64,000 bases of DNA from contig NC_057762.1 in NCBI RefSeq assembly GCF_010389155.1, forward strand, positions 31,928,055 through 31,992,054, read 5' to 3'. This document shows, piece by piece, positions 46,321-58,170 of the stretch; the first letter of the stretch is position 1, and every line of letters starts with the position of its first letter. Made by a program: the position numbers and the translations under genes. The stretch is from Erigeron canadensis (taxonomy: Eukaryota; Streptophyta; Magnoliopsida; Asterales; Asteraceae). The notes beneath the pieces are model-generated. The model searched no databases, was not told the origin of the DNA, and worked only from the letters and a program-made list of their open reading frames with translations.

Positions 46321-48426
46321 TGATGTGTCATATTTTATACCATTTCCCACGTGATTTTAGAACCAGTTATTCGTTATTTTTTAATATTTTTATCCAACTT
46401 TCGATGCTTTGAAGGTGTGTTAAGTGTTTTCAGGTTGGAAATTGATTAGACGAATGAATTGGTCGATTTTGATGAGTTATGGAAGAAATGGGAGAAGCAT
46501 TCGGTTGAAATCAAGCGAAAGACGAAGAAAACGAAATCTGGAAGTTGTAACGGCCGTTAGTGTTGTAACGGGCGTTACATAGTGATTTTTGGTTTTGGTC
46601 TGTAACTGGCAGTTAGTCTCCTTTTTTTTGTAACGGGCGTTACTACACTAACGGCCGTTAGTGATCTAGTACAAGTGTAACGGCAGTTAGCCCACTAACG
46701 GCCGTTACACGCGTATTTTGTATAAAGGTTCAGTTAGGGTTCTGCACTTGTGACGAATTTTTGGCATAATTTTTATAGTTTTCTCATAGCTTTAAAAACT
46801 TTGGAGCAAACAAGTGGTTAGGGTTTCACATCTTTTCAGCTTTGGATTGTAATCATCATTGCTACCGGATTATCTTCAATCATTTGGTATAATATGATTT
46901 CTTCTCTATTTGTTTGTTCTTGTGTTTTTAATATGAGTTGCTAAATCATTAGCACCCGCTTGGGTAGTAAGCATGTCATAGGGTCGAATTAATATTGCTT
47001 GTGAATGTTGGACAAGGTTTATATGTTTAATCGGAGATCCACATTTATTTGGATTTAAATATTGTTTTCAACTTTTATATTAATTGATTGATAATTGTAA
47101 TTAGAAATTCGAGAGAAACCTATGTCATTGTCAATTGATTTATGAAATGGTTAATCGGTCTATAATTAACCTAAAATCGTTGGAGTTCGGGAGAAATCAA
47201 CGATAAAGATTAAAAACAATTAAATGACAGGCTCAGTGACAATACGGGTTTGACCGTGACAACCATCGCATCTCCTGAATTGACAGTGCGAACCTAACAA
47301 GCTCTTAGCGAGCCTAAGGTGGCAATGGTTGTCCTAGAGTGAGATAGACGTTTCTCATGAGCTCTAGAAGGATAATTAAGTAGCAAGTGAGATTGGCTCA
47401 CTTGTTTTGTATGCTCGATATGGATGAAAATCATTTACTATGCATGAGATTGATGTAATAATATGAGAGGGATGTTATATATAAGAGAGTATGAGAGATT
47501 TGATGATATATGAATGTATATCATAAAATGAATATGATTCATTTATTTGTGGTTCACCTCCTATTGTCTCATGCATTAGAGAAAGAGAAATTTTTTGTGG
47601 TGAAATGTAATTCACTTGTTGTATTATCCATGAGAGAAAACATGGCAATATATATAAAATCACATGTATGTATGTATGTGGAAGTCCATGTGATTCACTT
47701 ATGAGGTAATATTTATAGGCTAAAAATGTAAGTAGGTATTTATCCGATAACAACTGTCACCCACTCATTTGTAACAATATAATGTATATGTAAATAAGAT
47801 GGGTCAAAGGGGCTCTTGCTATGCCTCTAAGCCTTAATAACATGTATGTAATCACATACGTGATCAGAATGTGTAAACGCTTATGATAGAGGGATCTGAT
47901 TAGGCGAATAAGCAGTTCAGGAGAAAGCTTTCAAAAGATTAAATCATAAAATCAACTCAGGTATTTAATGCTTAACTGTTTAGAGTATAAATTAAGTGCG
48001 GGAGCAATAATTATGTTTTGAGCAGTTAAAGTTTCAAGTATAACGGGAGTTCATGTTGTCTACATTTTGAGTCGTTCAACAAATGCAAGTAATTTTTAGA
48101 CCCGATGATTGGCATGTGAGCTGATCCAAGTAGGTGTTCCTTTTAAAACGGTGTTAAGATTCAACCATCAAATATTCTTTTGCGATTAATCCTACGAGAT
48201 TACTGACTTTTCTTACTAACTTTTGCAACGTGGCAATTCGGTCACAAAACCCCCCTTTTAATCTGAATCACTTTATTGTAACATTTGCTTAATAAGTCCT
48301 TGTGTTCGATCTCGGTTTACCAAGTCAACTATATTGCATACGAACGGGTTCACTGCCCGCAAGTGTGTAGTAGTCAGTAGCTAGGTATTTCGTGTTTATA
48401 AATTTAAGACTAGAAAATACATATCA
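46321..48426 (+). repeat. 3' LTR of Athila element, with insertion
   Basis: 2106 bp; without the 642-bp insertion it is 1464 bp. Up to the insertion it differs from the 5' LTR by 4 substitutions and 1 indel in about 890 bp; after it by 16 substitutions in about 560 bp (hand alignment). The palindrome array (46548-46707) and TATA are conserved. Confidence 0.92.
47225..47866 (-). mobile_element. 642-bp insertion in the 3' LTR, possibly a copia solo LTR
   Basis: It replaces 8 bp (ttcatttt) present in the 5' LTR. It starts TGACAGG and ends GTGATCA, so it has TG...CA ends, and on the minus strand CCTATAAATATT (around 47720) could be a TATA box. No target duplication is found (ttaaa on the left, gaatg on the right), and no related sequence occurs in the window. 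Confidence 0.45.
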
Positions 48427-49242
48427 TCTTCACCGCCTATACATAATACAACAATTATATATCTATGAGTTCCATAAATTCAACTCTTTCACAAGCATCT
48501 ACTTGAATTCATCATAAACTCTATCATTATGGTGTTTGGCTTCATTAAGCATTCCCACAAAAATCCATATTCAAGTTCATAATATAATTCTAGCCAAACA
48601 CCAAAAAACATAAGGTTTATTACTATGGGGTTTCATTATAAAACTCAAATGCATTGACCCGATACTTTTTCTAATAACTCCATTAGGGTTCTTCATCAAA
48701 ATCCCAAAATATCCAAATTCCCCAATTTTACTACCCAAGAACCCTAATTTTAAAATCAAGAACCTTAAAATTTGTAATTAAATAATTTGGAGAAACCTTA
48801 CCTCAAAGGATAACAACACAATTGAAATTTCCAGATTTTCTTCCTTTTTTTCTTGATAATTTCGGCCCCTCACTATCCACCACTAGCACTCACTTTGCTT
48901 ATTATTTGACTGGATTGATTAATTTGTTATAGGAGGGTGAATTGCATGTAATCCTTTGATGGATTAGAAGGAAATGGAAAATTTGAGAGGATTTGAGAAA
49001 GGAAGGATTTGGAGCGGGAGAAGATAGTGAAGTTATGAATCATCAACACAAAATGGTTGGACATCTTACACACTTGCCACGATTTTATTTAATTTTAGTG
49101 GGTATTATACCCGCTAGACACTAAAGTTTCAACTAAATTAACCCCTTATCTCAAAACAAAATATTAGGAAATTAATTTAATGTCAAAACTATAAAAAAGG
49201 TTAATTATTTATTACCTTATAATATTGGGGTGTTACAAATAC

Positions 49243-49594
49243 TCTTAAATCTCAACCTGTTTTATTTCTTCTCTCTTCTCTATAGATCATTTTATTTTTC
49301 TACTTCATTCAAAATCTTTTATCTCAAAAATCGTATATCGATAAATTATAAAAATTGTAAAAATTATATGGATGCTCTTAAAATTTCATACTCTTTAATA
49401 GAGATGTCATTCGATATATTTTCGACGAATTTTTAAAACCGAGGGTGGAGCCCATACGGCTGAGGGCGGAGCCTGTTAGGTAGATCACTCCCATCACCGA
49501 TCACCCTTATGATCAATCACCTCCTATAACCAATCACACTTTATGACCTATCACCCCATCATCTCACCGCCGCACCGCGCGAGCATTTGGCTAG
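49243..49594. mobile_element. Helitron-like / foldback-family fragment
   Basis: The left part resembles one arm of the element at 52017-53095 (tctcaaaaatcgtatatcga, attcgatatattttcgacga); the middle has 'gagggcggagcctgttagg' and 'gatcactcccatcaccgatc', also found at 52540-52600. It ends in 'gccgcaccgcgcgagc' followed by CTAG and T, a Helitron-type terminus. Confidence 0.5.
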
Positions 49595-49595
49595 T

Positions 49596-49880
49596 ATTAT
49601 ATAATAGAGGAATCCTTTTTTTCAATTCTTAATTAAGGAATTGAAGCGCCTAAAATACCCTGCTTTGTTCATTGATTTAAACATCTCTACCTAATATACC
49701 CTTAATGAAATAATTTTCAACATAAATCCCTCAATCATGATAATAACTACACTATCTCCTTTTACATCAATTACTTTTACATTAATCACCATTGCCGCCC
49801 CACCACCCGTCACCGCCGCCATCACCACCACCCCACGTCATTATCATTATCATCGTCACAGTGTGCGAGCATATAACTCA
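49596..49880 (+). mobile_element. Helitron-like element
   Basis: Begins 'ttatataatagaggaatcc' directly after the previous element, contains CCACC-rich sequence (49795-49850) and ends with 'gtgtgcgagcatataactc', a worn Helitron hairpin end. No protein-coding content. Confidence 0.45.
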
Positions 49881-50799
49881 TTATGATAAAAAAGCAACAC
49901 CATTAGAGATGACTTGACATTGGTTAGCTATAAATTCATTCATTATATTCATAGCAAGTTAAGGTAAAAAATTTTGGAATGTAAGTTCATAGATTAATCA
50001 TTGACACATGTCTACTTAAGATTTTCAAAAATAATGTAGGTATTAAAAAAATTTACCCGTAAAAAAAAACTTGATTTTAGCAATAAAATCTATAGGTAAC
50101 TTTCTAATATCATCTACCAAAATATATATATATATATATATAAAATAAGGTGATAAATTCATTTTTTAAAAAATAAAAAACCCTATATGAATTTCATCTT
50201 TGATTTAAAACTATTAGATCAGATTTAATTTTTTAATTTTTTATTAATGACAGTATTCATACTTATACTTTATATAATTTATTAAAATATACCCTCTGAA
50301 TTATTATAATATACAATAAATTAAATATAAATAATATAATAATAATAATAATCATACATACTGTGATTAAATTATTACTGAACTCCTTCGGTTGTTTAAC
50401 TTTATCTACTATAATTAAATTAAGGTTGTCATGGTATTACAACATTCAACATTGTCAAAATTATACTATTTATTGGTTTTTAATTAACGATATAGTAATT
50501 CATTTTTTGTTAATTTTAGTTTTGTTTACACTTTTGAAATATCAATTTAGTTTTTAATTATAATAAGTATATAATCTATCTATCAATATAGGGGAATGGA
50601 AATATGTGGTTGTTATGATCTAAGCGGTATAGAACCCCTCAGATGTTAATTTTTTAATCATAAAAAACATAAGGAGCTAATAAATTATTCATTATACAAC
50701 AAATATTAAAAAATTTATATGTAAAGAGATATATATCTAAATTGCTTGTATGATAGTTACATATTCACTTTTCTCATATATTATAGAAATTGAAGACTT
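49881..50799. other. intergenic AT-rich DNA
   Basis: (TA)n at 50121-50142 and (aat)n near 50330-50350; no gene. Confidence 0.4.
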
Positions 50800-50804
50800 C
50801 GATT

Positions 50805-50955
50805 CTAATATTTTTTTAAACGACATTTTATTCTACTCTTACTCATAAATTACACTATTAATCCACTCTCACAAATGTGAGAAGCGAGATTTGGACCCAG
50901 ATGAATTCTCCAATGGTTAATAATCTTACCAATGGGCCACCACACCCCATTGGCT
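50805..50955 (-). mobile_element. tRNA-derived SINE, copy 1
   Basis: On the minus strand an A-box-like 'ggtggcccattggtaag' is followed by a B-box-like 'gggtccaaatctcgc', and the 3' end reads 'aaaatgtcgtttaaaaaaa'. The same 3' end occurs in the copy at 53557-53722. Confidence 0.6.
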
Positions 50956-52016
50956 TTAACATTGTAAAAGAATGTAATCCAAGGTTTCATGTTCAATAAT
51001 AGTTTTAAAAGGTGAAAAAGTTATTATTTCATATAATAACATTATGTTATGGTCATAAACATTATATACAATTTTAATCATATACAATTTTAATCATTGG
51101 ACTAATTTTTCAATTTGGTTTTATAAGGTTTTATCTTTTTCATATCACTCCAAAAAAAAATCTACTGTAAATCGTGTTTATAAATCAAGTCGGATGTATC
51201 GGTGTAATGCACCGAATAGATGGTTTTAAACATATGTTTTTTCAGTTGATAAAACTAAATCTAAATAAATATTAAATTAGAAACCAAAAAATCTGACTGC
51301 TTTTATATATAATATTATAACATTCCATACAAATATTTTATTTGCTAAATAATTAATTAGAAAATTGTATTTTATTATATATAAAGATTAAAAAAATATA
51401 TATTTACATAGTGGTGATCGCGACAATTTATAGTTTTAGGAAAACAATGTAACAAACGATGGCCTATTTTATATTATATTTGTTTTGTTTATTTGGATTA
51501 GCACACATTGTAACAATTTTTTTCTTAGACTATGTAGCAAATTCACCTAAGTTATTTGACGTAATTTTCTCTTAATTCGGTGTCTTGCCAGAATATTTAG
51601 TAACAAATTCAACCGTTTCAACCGAAGTTATTTAAGATTGATACCTTGTCATTATAACATCTCTTATTTATGTTTGTCAAAATATTGATTTGTCACATAT
51701 TAACATTTTTGTAGATTTATATGTATTCCTCGCGTATTACGCGGGAAAATAAATATTAGACAATATTAATACTTATATTAACATTTTAGTAGATTTATAT
51801 GTATAACCACTAGATTAAATTTAATTATTTCATCTTTATCAAATGACAATATTAATACTTGTATTTTTAATGATTAGACAATGTATATACCTTTTAAATA
51901 AATATTAATAACAAAAAGTTTCAAACTGTAAATTAGTGGTGGAAAGAAAAAAAGTGTAAATTATAATTTTCAAACATACCCTTCTTAATTATATAATATG
52001 AGAAGGGATTATTTGA
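50956..52016. other. intergenic AT-rich DNA with a Helitron-like end
   Basis: At 51727-51760 the hairpin 'ctcgcgtattacgcggg' followed by 'aaaataaatattag' looks like a Helitron 3' end with a mutated CTRR. The rest is AT-rich without genes. Confidence 0.4.
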
Positions 52017-53095
52017 GAACCCTAAAAAAAAGAACTCAAGAACACATCTCCACCATTGGATGAAAAAATGGATGAACTAGATTAAAAACAAAAACTCATT
52101 ACAACACTATAGGGGTATTTGTGTCACTCTCTTTATTTTTTTTCTCTCTTACTTTATTAAATTAATATAATTTTATCTAATTCACTAAAAAACTTTTATC
52201 TCACAAACCGTAAATCGTTAAACGAAAAGAAGAGCATGGGTAGTCTTAGAATTTCGTCCTCTTTCATTAGAGATGCAATTCGACATACTTTGGACGACTT
52301 TTTAAGTTTTGTTTTTTTTTTCATCACGTTCATCTTACACATGTGTAAATTATTATCCTTTGATGTTTACACATGTGTAGGATGAACCTTTTAGTGTTTT
52401 CCACTTGTCCTACACATGTGTAAGATGAATGAACATATGTACACAACAATGAAGGTTAAGGGCGAAGCCCGTCAATCCATGACCGAGCCATGGTAGCCAA
52501 GGGCAGAGCCCGTCAGTCCATGGCGGAGCCATAGCGGCTAAGGGCGGAGCCCGTTAGGTAGATCACCCATCACCGGTCACCCTCTATGACCTATCACCCT
52601 ATGACTTATCACTCTCAATGACCTATCACCCCCACTAGCTTTGGTTTATGAATATCCTTAAGGGCGAAACCCGTTCCGAATCATAATTTTTGTTCAACAT
52701 ACACATATGTATGTGTAGGATGAATCTACACATGTGTAGGTTGAACCTTTTAGTGGTTTTTATTTATCCCTACACATGTGTATGATGAACGGGATGGGGA
52801 AAAAAACGAAATTTAAAAAGTATTCAAAAGTATATCGAATTGCATCTCGAATGAAAGAGGACGAAATTTCAAGACTACCCATGCTTTTTTTTCGTCTAAC
52901 GATGTACGGTTTGTGAGATAAAAGTTTTTTAATGAATTCGATATTTTTATTAATTTAATAAGAAGAGAGAGAAAGAGAGAGATGTTGACTTTTTCATAAT
53001 GACAATCATAACCTTCTTGATCTCGATGAATGGAGGCTGAGATTGGTTCTCGCGTTCTTTTTTTGTTAATAGTTATCAAAATAACTCACCCCTAT
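52017..53095. mobile_element. foldback transposable element, 1.1 kb
   Basis: Arms of about 290 bp (52017-52310 and 52805-53095) are inverted copies: left 'atctcacaaaccgtaaatcg' and 'aattcgacatactttggacg'; right 'cgatgtacggtttgtgagat' and the matching complement. The centre has repeated tacacatgtgta palindromes (52340-52440, 52690-52790) and repeats of 'agggcggagcccgt'. No transposase; non-autonomous. Confidence 0.7.
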
Positions 53096-53556
53096 ATAAT
53101 ATACCATAAATAAAAAATATATATACGTTTTAAATAAATATTAATGTTGAAAAATGTAAATTAGTGGTGGAAAGCAAAAAAATATAAATTATAAATTACA
53201 AATATACCCTTCTTAATTATTATAATGTATCATAAATATATGATAATATGTAAATCTTTCAAGTTTCAATGACAAAAATAATGCACGAGTTATCCTACAC
53301 ATTTTGTATAATTATAAAAGACTAATAAATCAAATTTGTATATAAATCCATGTATTGAAAAACTAAATTAGACAAAATTCTCCAAATCCCAATCATTTAT
53401 TACATTTTTTTATTACGGTATTTTTTCACTTAGGTTATTTTTATATAATATATATTAGATTAACATGACTTTCAAAAGAGACAAATATTTCAAAAAAAAC
53501 TTATGTACTTAATTTATGTGAGGTGAATTTAACTTTTATTACTTTGTAATAGTATT

Positions 53557-53722
53557 TTTTTTAAACGACATACTACTCTATCGCTATCTTTAAATTATAC
53601 AAAAATTTGATATGGAACACAAAATCTCAAAAAACTTTCAATAATCTACGCTGTAAATTTGAAAAGTGGATTCGAACGTAGGTCGGTTCTTTCAAAGCCA
53701 AAGATCTTACCAACAAAAGTTT
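53557..53722 (-). mobile_element. tRNA-derived SINE, copy 2
   Basis: On the minus strand 'gttggtaagatctttggctt' (A box side) and the B box GTTCGAATCC near 53665, ending '..tgtcgtttaaaaaaaata'. Same family as 50805-50955. Confidence 0.6.
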
Positions 53723-54411
53723 GTATATATATATACACACGCACAAATTAGGAGATAATACATTTTTCCATCGTTTTGTTATTATCATTTTATTATTATA
53801 TTAAATAAATATGTTTTAATTATATTAAATTCTACATTATTGTCATACAAATATATAACAAACAAATCTCACAAATCATATATAATAAAACCATTTCCAA
53901 ATAATAATATTGTCATTATTCAATAAATAGTATTTATTATTATTTTTAGACTATTATTATATAAAAATATAACAAGCATATTTACTAACCATAATAATCT
54001 CATCATATTTAAACATGTTTAATTTTTAATTAATAATTATGTGATTATAAAAACTTAATATGTTTATCTCGCGTAATCGCCGGATATTAATCTAGTTTTC
54101 AATATAAAAGAAGTAAATAACCAACAACGTTTGTCAATTAGTGTAATCTTCTTTACAACGTGTATTCATAAGACATCACAAGTTTTTGATTGCTTTATTC
54201 GGTGACCATTCGGATAAAACCACGTGAGAAAGGCAATAATGTTTTGTTAAGGGAGCATTTATGATTTACTCCGGCACCATGGCTTGGTTTAATCCGTCCC
54301 GAGGAATTGCAAACAAGAACGACCAAGATCATCTCCAACGGCAACACTATTGCCGGTGTAAATCCTTTTTGTAGGCTTCTACTTGACTGATTCGAAAATC
54401 AACATAAAACA
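53723..54411. other. intergenic with a Helitron-like 3' end
   Basis: At 54066-54098 'ctcgcgtaatcgccggatat' is followed by taatCTAG and T, a Helitron-type terminus. No gene in this stretch. Confidence 0.45.
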
Positions 54412-54421
54412 ACCTGGCTAT

Positions 54422-55025
54422 ATGGATGTGCGTGGTCCGGTTTGGCCGGTTTTTGCTAAAAATCTCAACCAAACCAATGTAAACGGTTTAACATTTTCTC
54501 AAACCAATCCGTCCAAATTGTTTTGCCAAACCAAACCAACCAAAACCAATTAACCGGTTTGGTTTGGTCCGGTTAAACGGTTATCATACTTTAGACGTTT
54601 ATATCTAAAATCTTTTAATAATACCAAATGGCAAAAGTTTCATTCATAGTTAAAATGAAACACAAAGTATTCTGGAAAATATAAATCATACTAATATTAA
54701 TTAGCTTGGTGATTTAGGGATCGTTTCTTTGAAAATTTTAAATCTAGAATTTGAATATGTTCAAATTTTTACCAGTTAATAGTTTGTTATTTATAATTTA
54801 TAACATTGAATATTAATATATGCATGTATATATATATATATATATAAATGGTCCGGTTTGGTTAAACCGGTTTGATAAAATTCTAAAACCACGGACCAAA
54901 ACATAAGAGCGGTTTATTAAAAAGGCAAACCGACGGTTTAAGTTTTTGATTTTAAACCGACCAATCCCTCCAATTACTTTGGTTTAAACGGTTTAGCCGG
55001 TTTAGACCAAACCATGCACATCCCT
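54422..55025. mobile_element. MITE with 'ggatgtgc' terminal inverted repeats
   Basis: Ends are ggatgtgcgtggtccgg on the left and the complement of agggatgtgcatggtttgg on the right. The flanks acctggctat (54412-54421) and acctgggtat (55026-55035) look like a 10-bp target duplication with one mismatch, which would suit a Mutator-like element better than hAT. The interior is full of ggtttggtt/aaccaaacc repeats in both orientations and could fold into a long hairpin. Confidence 0.7.
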
Positions 55026-55079
55026 ACCTGGGTATATAGTTGCGAACCATGCCATGGGACAATTTGTTATCATCCGTAC

Positions 55080-55756
55080 TAGGGGTGATCAAAATACGTG
55101 CCAACCCGTCAAACCCGTTTAACCGGCCCGAAGAAAACCGAGCCCGACCCAACCCGTTAAGTATATGGTCCGGTCCACGGGCCTATATTTTATGAAATCT
55201 CTGGTTACGGGCCGGGCCGAGCTAACCCGGGAAAAAACCCGAGAACCCGCCAACCCGGCCAACATTGACATTACATTGTTATATGACTCATGTAAACTCA
55301 CGTAAATATATATTATATATTATAATAATATTTTCCTAGTATTTTTATATATTTATATATGTAATTCAGTATTTGATTTGGTTTTCAATTCCATTTAACA
55401 AAGTTTTTTTTTAATCTAAAATCATGTTAATAATGTAATTAGGAATTCTCACATAATTTTTTAATGTTGTTGTTAATAGTTAAAGCACAACCGAAACGAG
55501 AATCATAATGAGATATTGTATTGTAGTCAAACCATTATTACGAAAACCATAACAACACTTAAAAAACCATGAGATATTTGTTGTTATCCGAGTTACGGGT
55601 TGGCCTGCAAAAACCTGAGCCCGCATGCTAACCCGAACCGGACCGACCCAATGAAACATGGGCCGGTCCTCGGTCCACATATTTTGTATTTTTCGGATCA
55701 CGGGTCGGGCCGGGTTGAGGCTGGGTCGGGCCTGGTTGAGCCCATGATCACCCCTA
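55080..55756. mobile_element. hAT MITE with perfect 8-bp target duplication
   Basis: Starts TAGGGGTGATC and ends GATCACCCCTA (perfect 11-bp TIRs), flanked by atccgtac at 55072-55079 and 55757-55764. The 8-bp duplication identifies it as hAT. The interior is rich in cccgacccaacccg-type repeats; no transposase. Confidence 0.88.
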
Positions 55757-55764
55757 ATCCGTAC

Positions 55765-57582
55765 ATCAACTTTTTTTAGCTGATCAAATGTGTTATTAAA
55801 AAGAAAACCTTAATTGCAAAATGTATAAGTTTGAACCATTGGATAAAACTCAACTTTTAATTAGAGTATTTAGATTAAAAGGATGATTTCATAGCTTTTA
55901 TAACTTTTTTAAATTTGATTTTAATTTAATAAATTCAAATATGATCAATGATTATATAAATGATTTTTTTTCAATTTGTAATTATAGAAAGTAATTAATC
56001 TAATGCTATAACTATGAAAAGCACTTTTTATATTTTATATTATTTTTTAAAAATCACTTTCTTGATTTTCTTATTGTAAATATATCAAACTATGACTTTT
56101 TATATCTTTTTATCATATAACGTAATAAATATTGTTTACAGTTATAACTTTTATAATTATTTAATTTTATATCGTTAATATCTTTGGATATTTAAATAAA
56201 AGATAAAAAATTATAAAAATGACAGCATCATCATTTTTCAAACATCTTTTATATATGTTTGTTAAACTAATAAAATGGTGCAAATATTAAATAAAGTAAA
56301 TGATATATATTTTTGTTTCGGTTGTGTTGGTACATTTTTTTTCATATGAATCCAAACTGAATCTATCATAACTTTTGGTTTTTGGAAAATTAAAACAAAA
56401 AATCATTGGTTTTTTCGGTTCGAATTATTCAATTATCATGTTTTTTTGGTCGGTTTTTCTTCACCCTTAATACTTAGCTTCCATATATGAATTTCAATAT
56501 ATTAATAGTTATTATTAAATTTTTTTGTTTCATGAAAACTCTTAGATGCAAATAAAACTATTAACAAACAAGTAAATATAATTGCAAATTTTAAAAACTT
56601 ACGATCTTTTAAATCTTACACCATTTATAATGATGCATTAAATTTGAAGTCCCTATTTTTTTTTTTTTTACATATGAAAATTAGGTATATGGACAATTGA
56701 TTACTAAAATCTCTTTTTTTTTTACACCATGCTAAAATTTTATATATATATATATATATACTTAAACTCATGTAATTATAAATATGATATTATTGTTTTT
56801 CGACACTTTTTATTTACAATTTGTCAATATACGATATTATGAAATATTTAATATTTTATTAATTATATATGTTTACTCGCGTATTATGCATCATATAATC
56901 TAATACAGTATCTAAAACACATTTGATGGTATATTGTTTGAAAAAAAATAGTATATATCATCACCGTTAAAAGGGCCATTGAAGACATCATATTTGTGCA
57001 ACTATTGATAAAGCAAAAAAGTAAAAGATTTTAAGAATCAATGCTTTGAATGTTGACGGATGGAATATTGCACGAAAACTTCATTCATGGCTGTGGTTGG
57101 AGCATCACTTCCATGAACATTAAGTGTGTGTGTTCTGTTTTTGAGTTACTCTCCAAAATAGTAGTGAGATGATGGAACTTTTCTATTCATTACGAGACTA
57201 ATTGCATTACATACTTTCTGGAGATGCTTCTTTAGCTTCACTAGTTCACTTTGTATCTTCAATATGTTTAGTCAACTCAATTGCTATTAATTTTGACCTT
57301 AGTCAACTCATTTGCTATTAATTTTGACATTTTGAAATTTGTAGTTCGCGGAAGCAGAACTTTGACATGATGTGGGGAAGGATGTGATCTCCAAACTAGT
57401 TTCTTCCTTTGAACCACTTGAGTGTAGAAAACTTTGATAGATAAGCTATGTGATTCTTGTGTATGTTTTGGACGGGTAATGAGCTAATTTATAAAGTAGT
57501 GGAGCTAATTTTAATTATATGTCAATCACAATTAACAGTGGATAGAGATTCTCTAAAGTTCAATTAACTTAACTATACTACT
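55765..57582. other. intergenic AT-rich DNA
   Basis: No gene. A worn Helitron-type end (ctcgcgtattatgcatc ... atCTAA and T) lies at 56874-56908, and (TA)n at 56741-56760. Confidence 0.4.
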
Positions 57583-58165
57583 GATAAATGGAAGTGGATT
57601 GGTGGATCAGGCAACACATTCTCAGTTAAAGAGGCGAAAAGATTCTTGACCAGTGACCAAGCTTACAACAACAGGTATGTGTTTTCTTGGTCTAAGTGGG
57701 TCCTTAAAAAATGCAATTTGTTCCTGTGGAGGGCGACTATGGATCAAATTCATACTCTCAAAGCTCTATATAAAGAGAAGGAATTGTTCATTTGGTGATG
57801 TCTCATGTGCAACAATAGGGAAGAATCTATTGACCATCTGTTATGTGGGTGTTTGATTGCAAATGGGTTCTGGGAGAAAATTACAAGCTGGTGCAAGGGC
57901 AGGCTACTTTACGTCTTTTCTCTCAAAGACTTGGTAGAGATCCACGAACACTTGGGATTGCACAAAATGGAATAGAAGACAAACAAAGGTATGGTTATTG
58001 TAGCGTGTTGGTGCATTTGGAAGGCTAGAAACGAAGCAAGATTCAACAACGGCTAAGTGTGCTTAGAGAAGGTTTGGCACGATACCTTGTCCCTCGGGTA
58101 TTTATGGTACAAGTGTAGAGGGAAACATCACTCCGTTTCTTGGAAGGATTGGTGTAAATTCATTG
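57583..58165 (+). pseudogene. LINE ORF2 C-terminal relic (zf-RVT)
   Basis: Across several frames the plus strand reads DKWKWIGGSGNTFSVKEAKR, SWSKWVLKKCNLFLWRA, CLMCNNREESIDHLLCGC, FWEKITSWCKG and CIWKARNEARF. This is the zinc-binding (zf-RVT) end of a plant LINE reverse transcriptase. Stops (for example TGA at 57797) and at least one frameshift make it dead. There is no poly(A) tail or target duplication; a Helitron-like element begins right where it ends. Confidence 0.8.
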
Positions 58166-58170
58166 TATAA

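Larger units (their letters stand above)
33865..48426 (+). mobile_element. Athila-type Ty3/gypsy retrotransposon, 14.6 kb, nonautonomous
   Basis: Complete structure: TG...CA LTRs (33865-35335 and 46321-48426), a 5-bp target duplication tcttc (33860-33864 and 48427-48431), PBS, PPT, gag, protease, reverse transcriptase, RNase H, integrase, and a third ORF of ATHILA type downstream of integrase. The order protease-RT-RNaseH-integrase defines Ty3/gypsy; the PBS and the extra ORF point to Athila. The coding regions contain at least six stops, four frameshifts and an internal deletion, so it cannot make its own proteins. Confidence 0.93.
33301..49237 (-). mobile_element. gypsy solo LTR (Tekay-like), split by the Athila insertion
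   Basis: The pieces 33301-33864 and 48432-49237 together form one LTR of about 1.37 kb, starting TGTAACGAC and ending GGGTGTTACA on plus. Flanking bases are aatat (33296-33300) and aatac (49238-49242), a nearly perfect 5-bp target duplication. I read the sense strand as minus because the 'gaggtaaggtttctcc' landmark is on that strand. No coding DNA of this element remains, so it was a solo LTR before the Athila element jumped into it. Confidence 0.75.
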
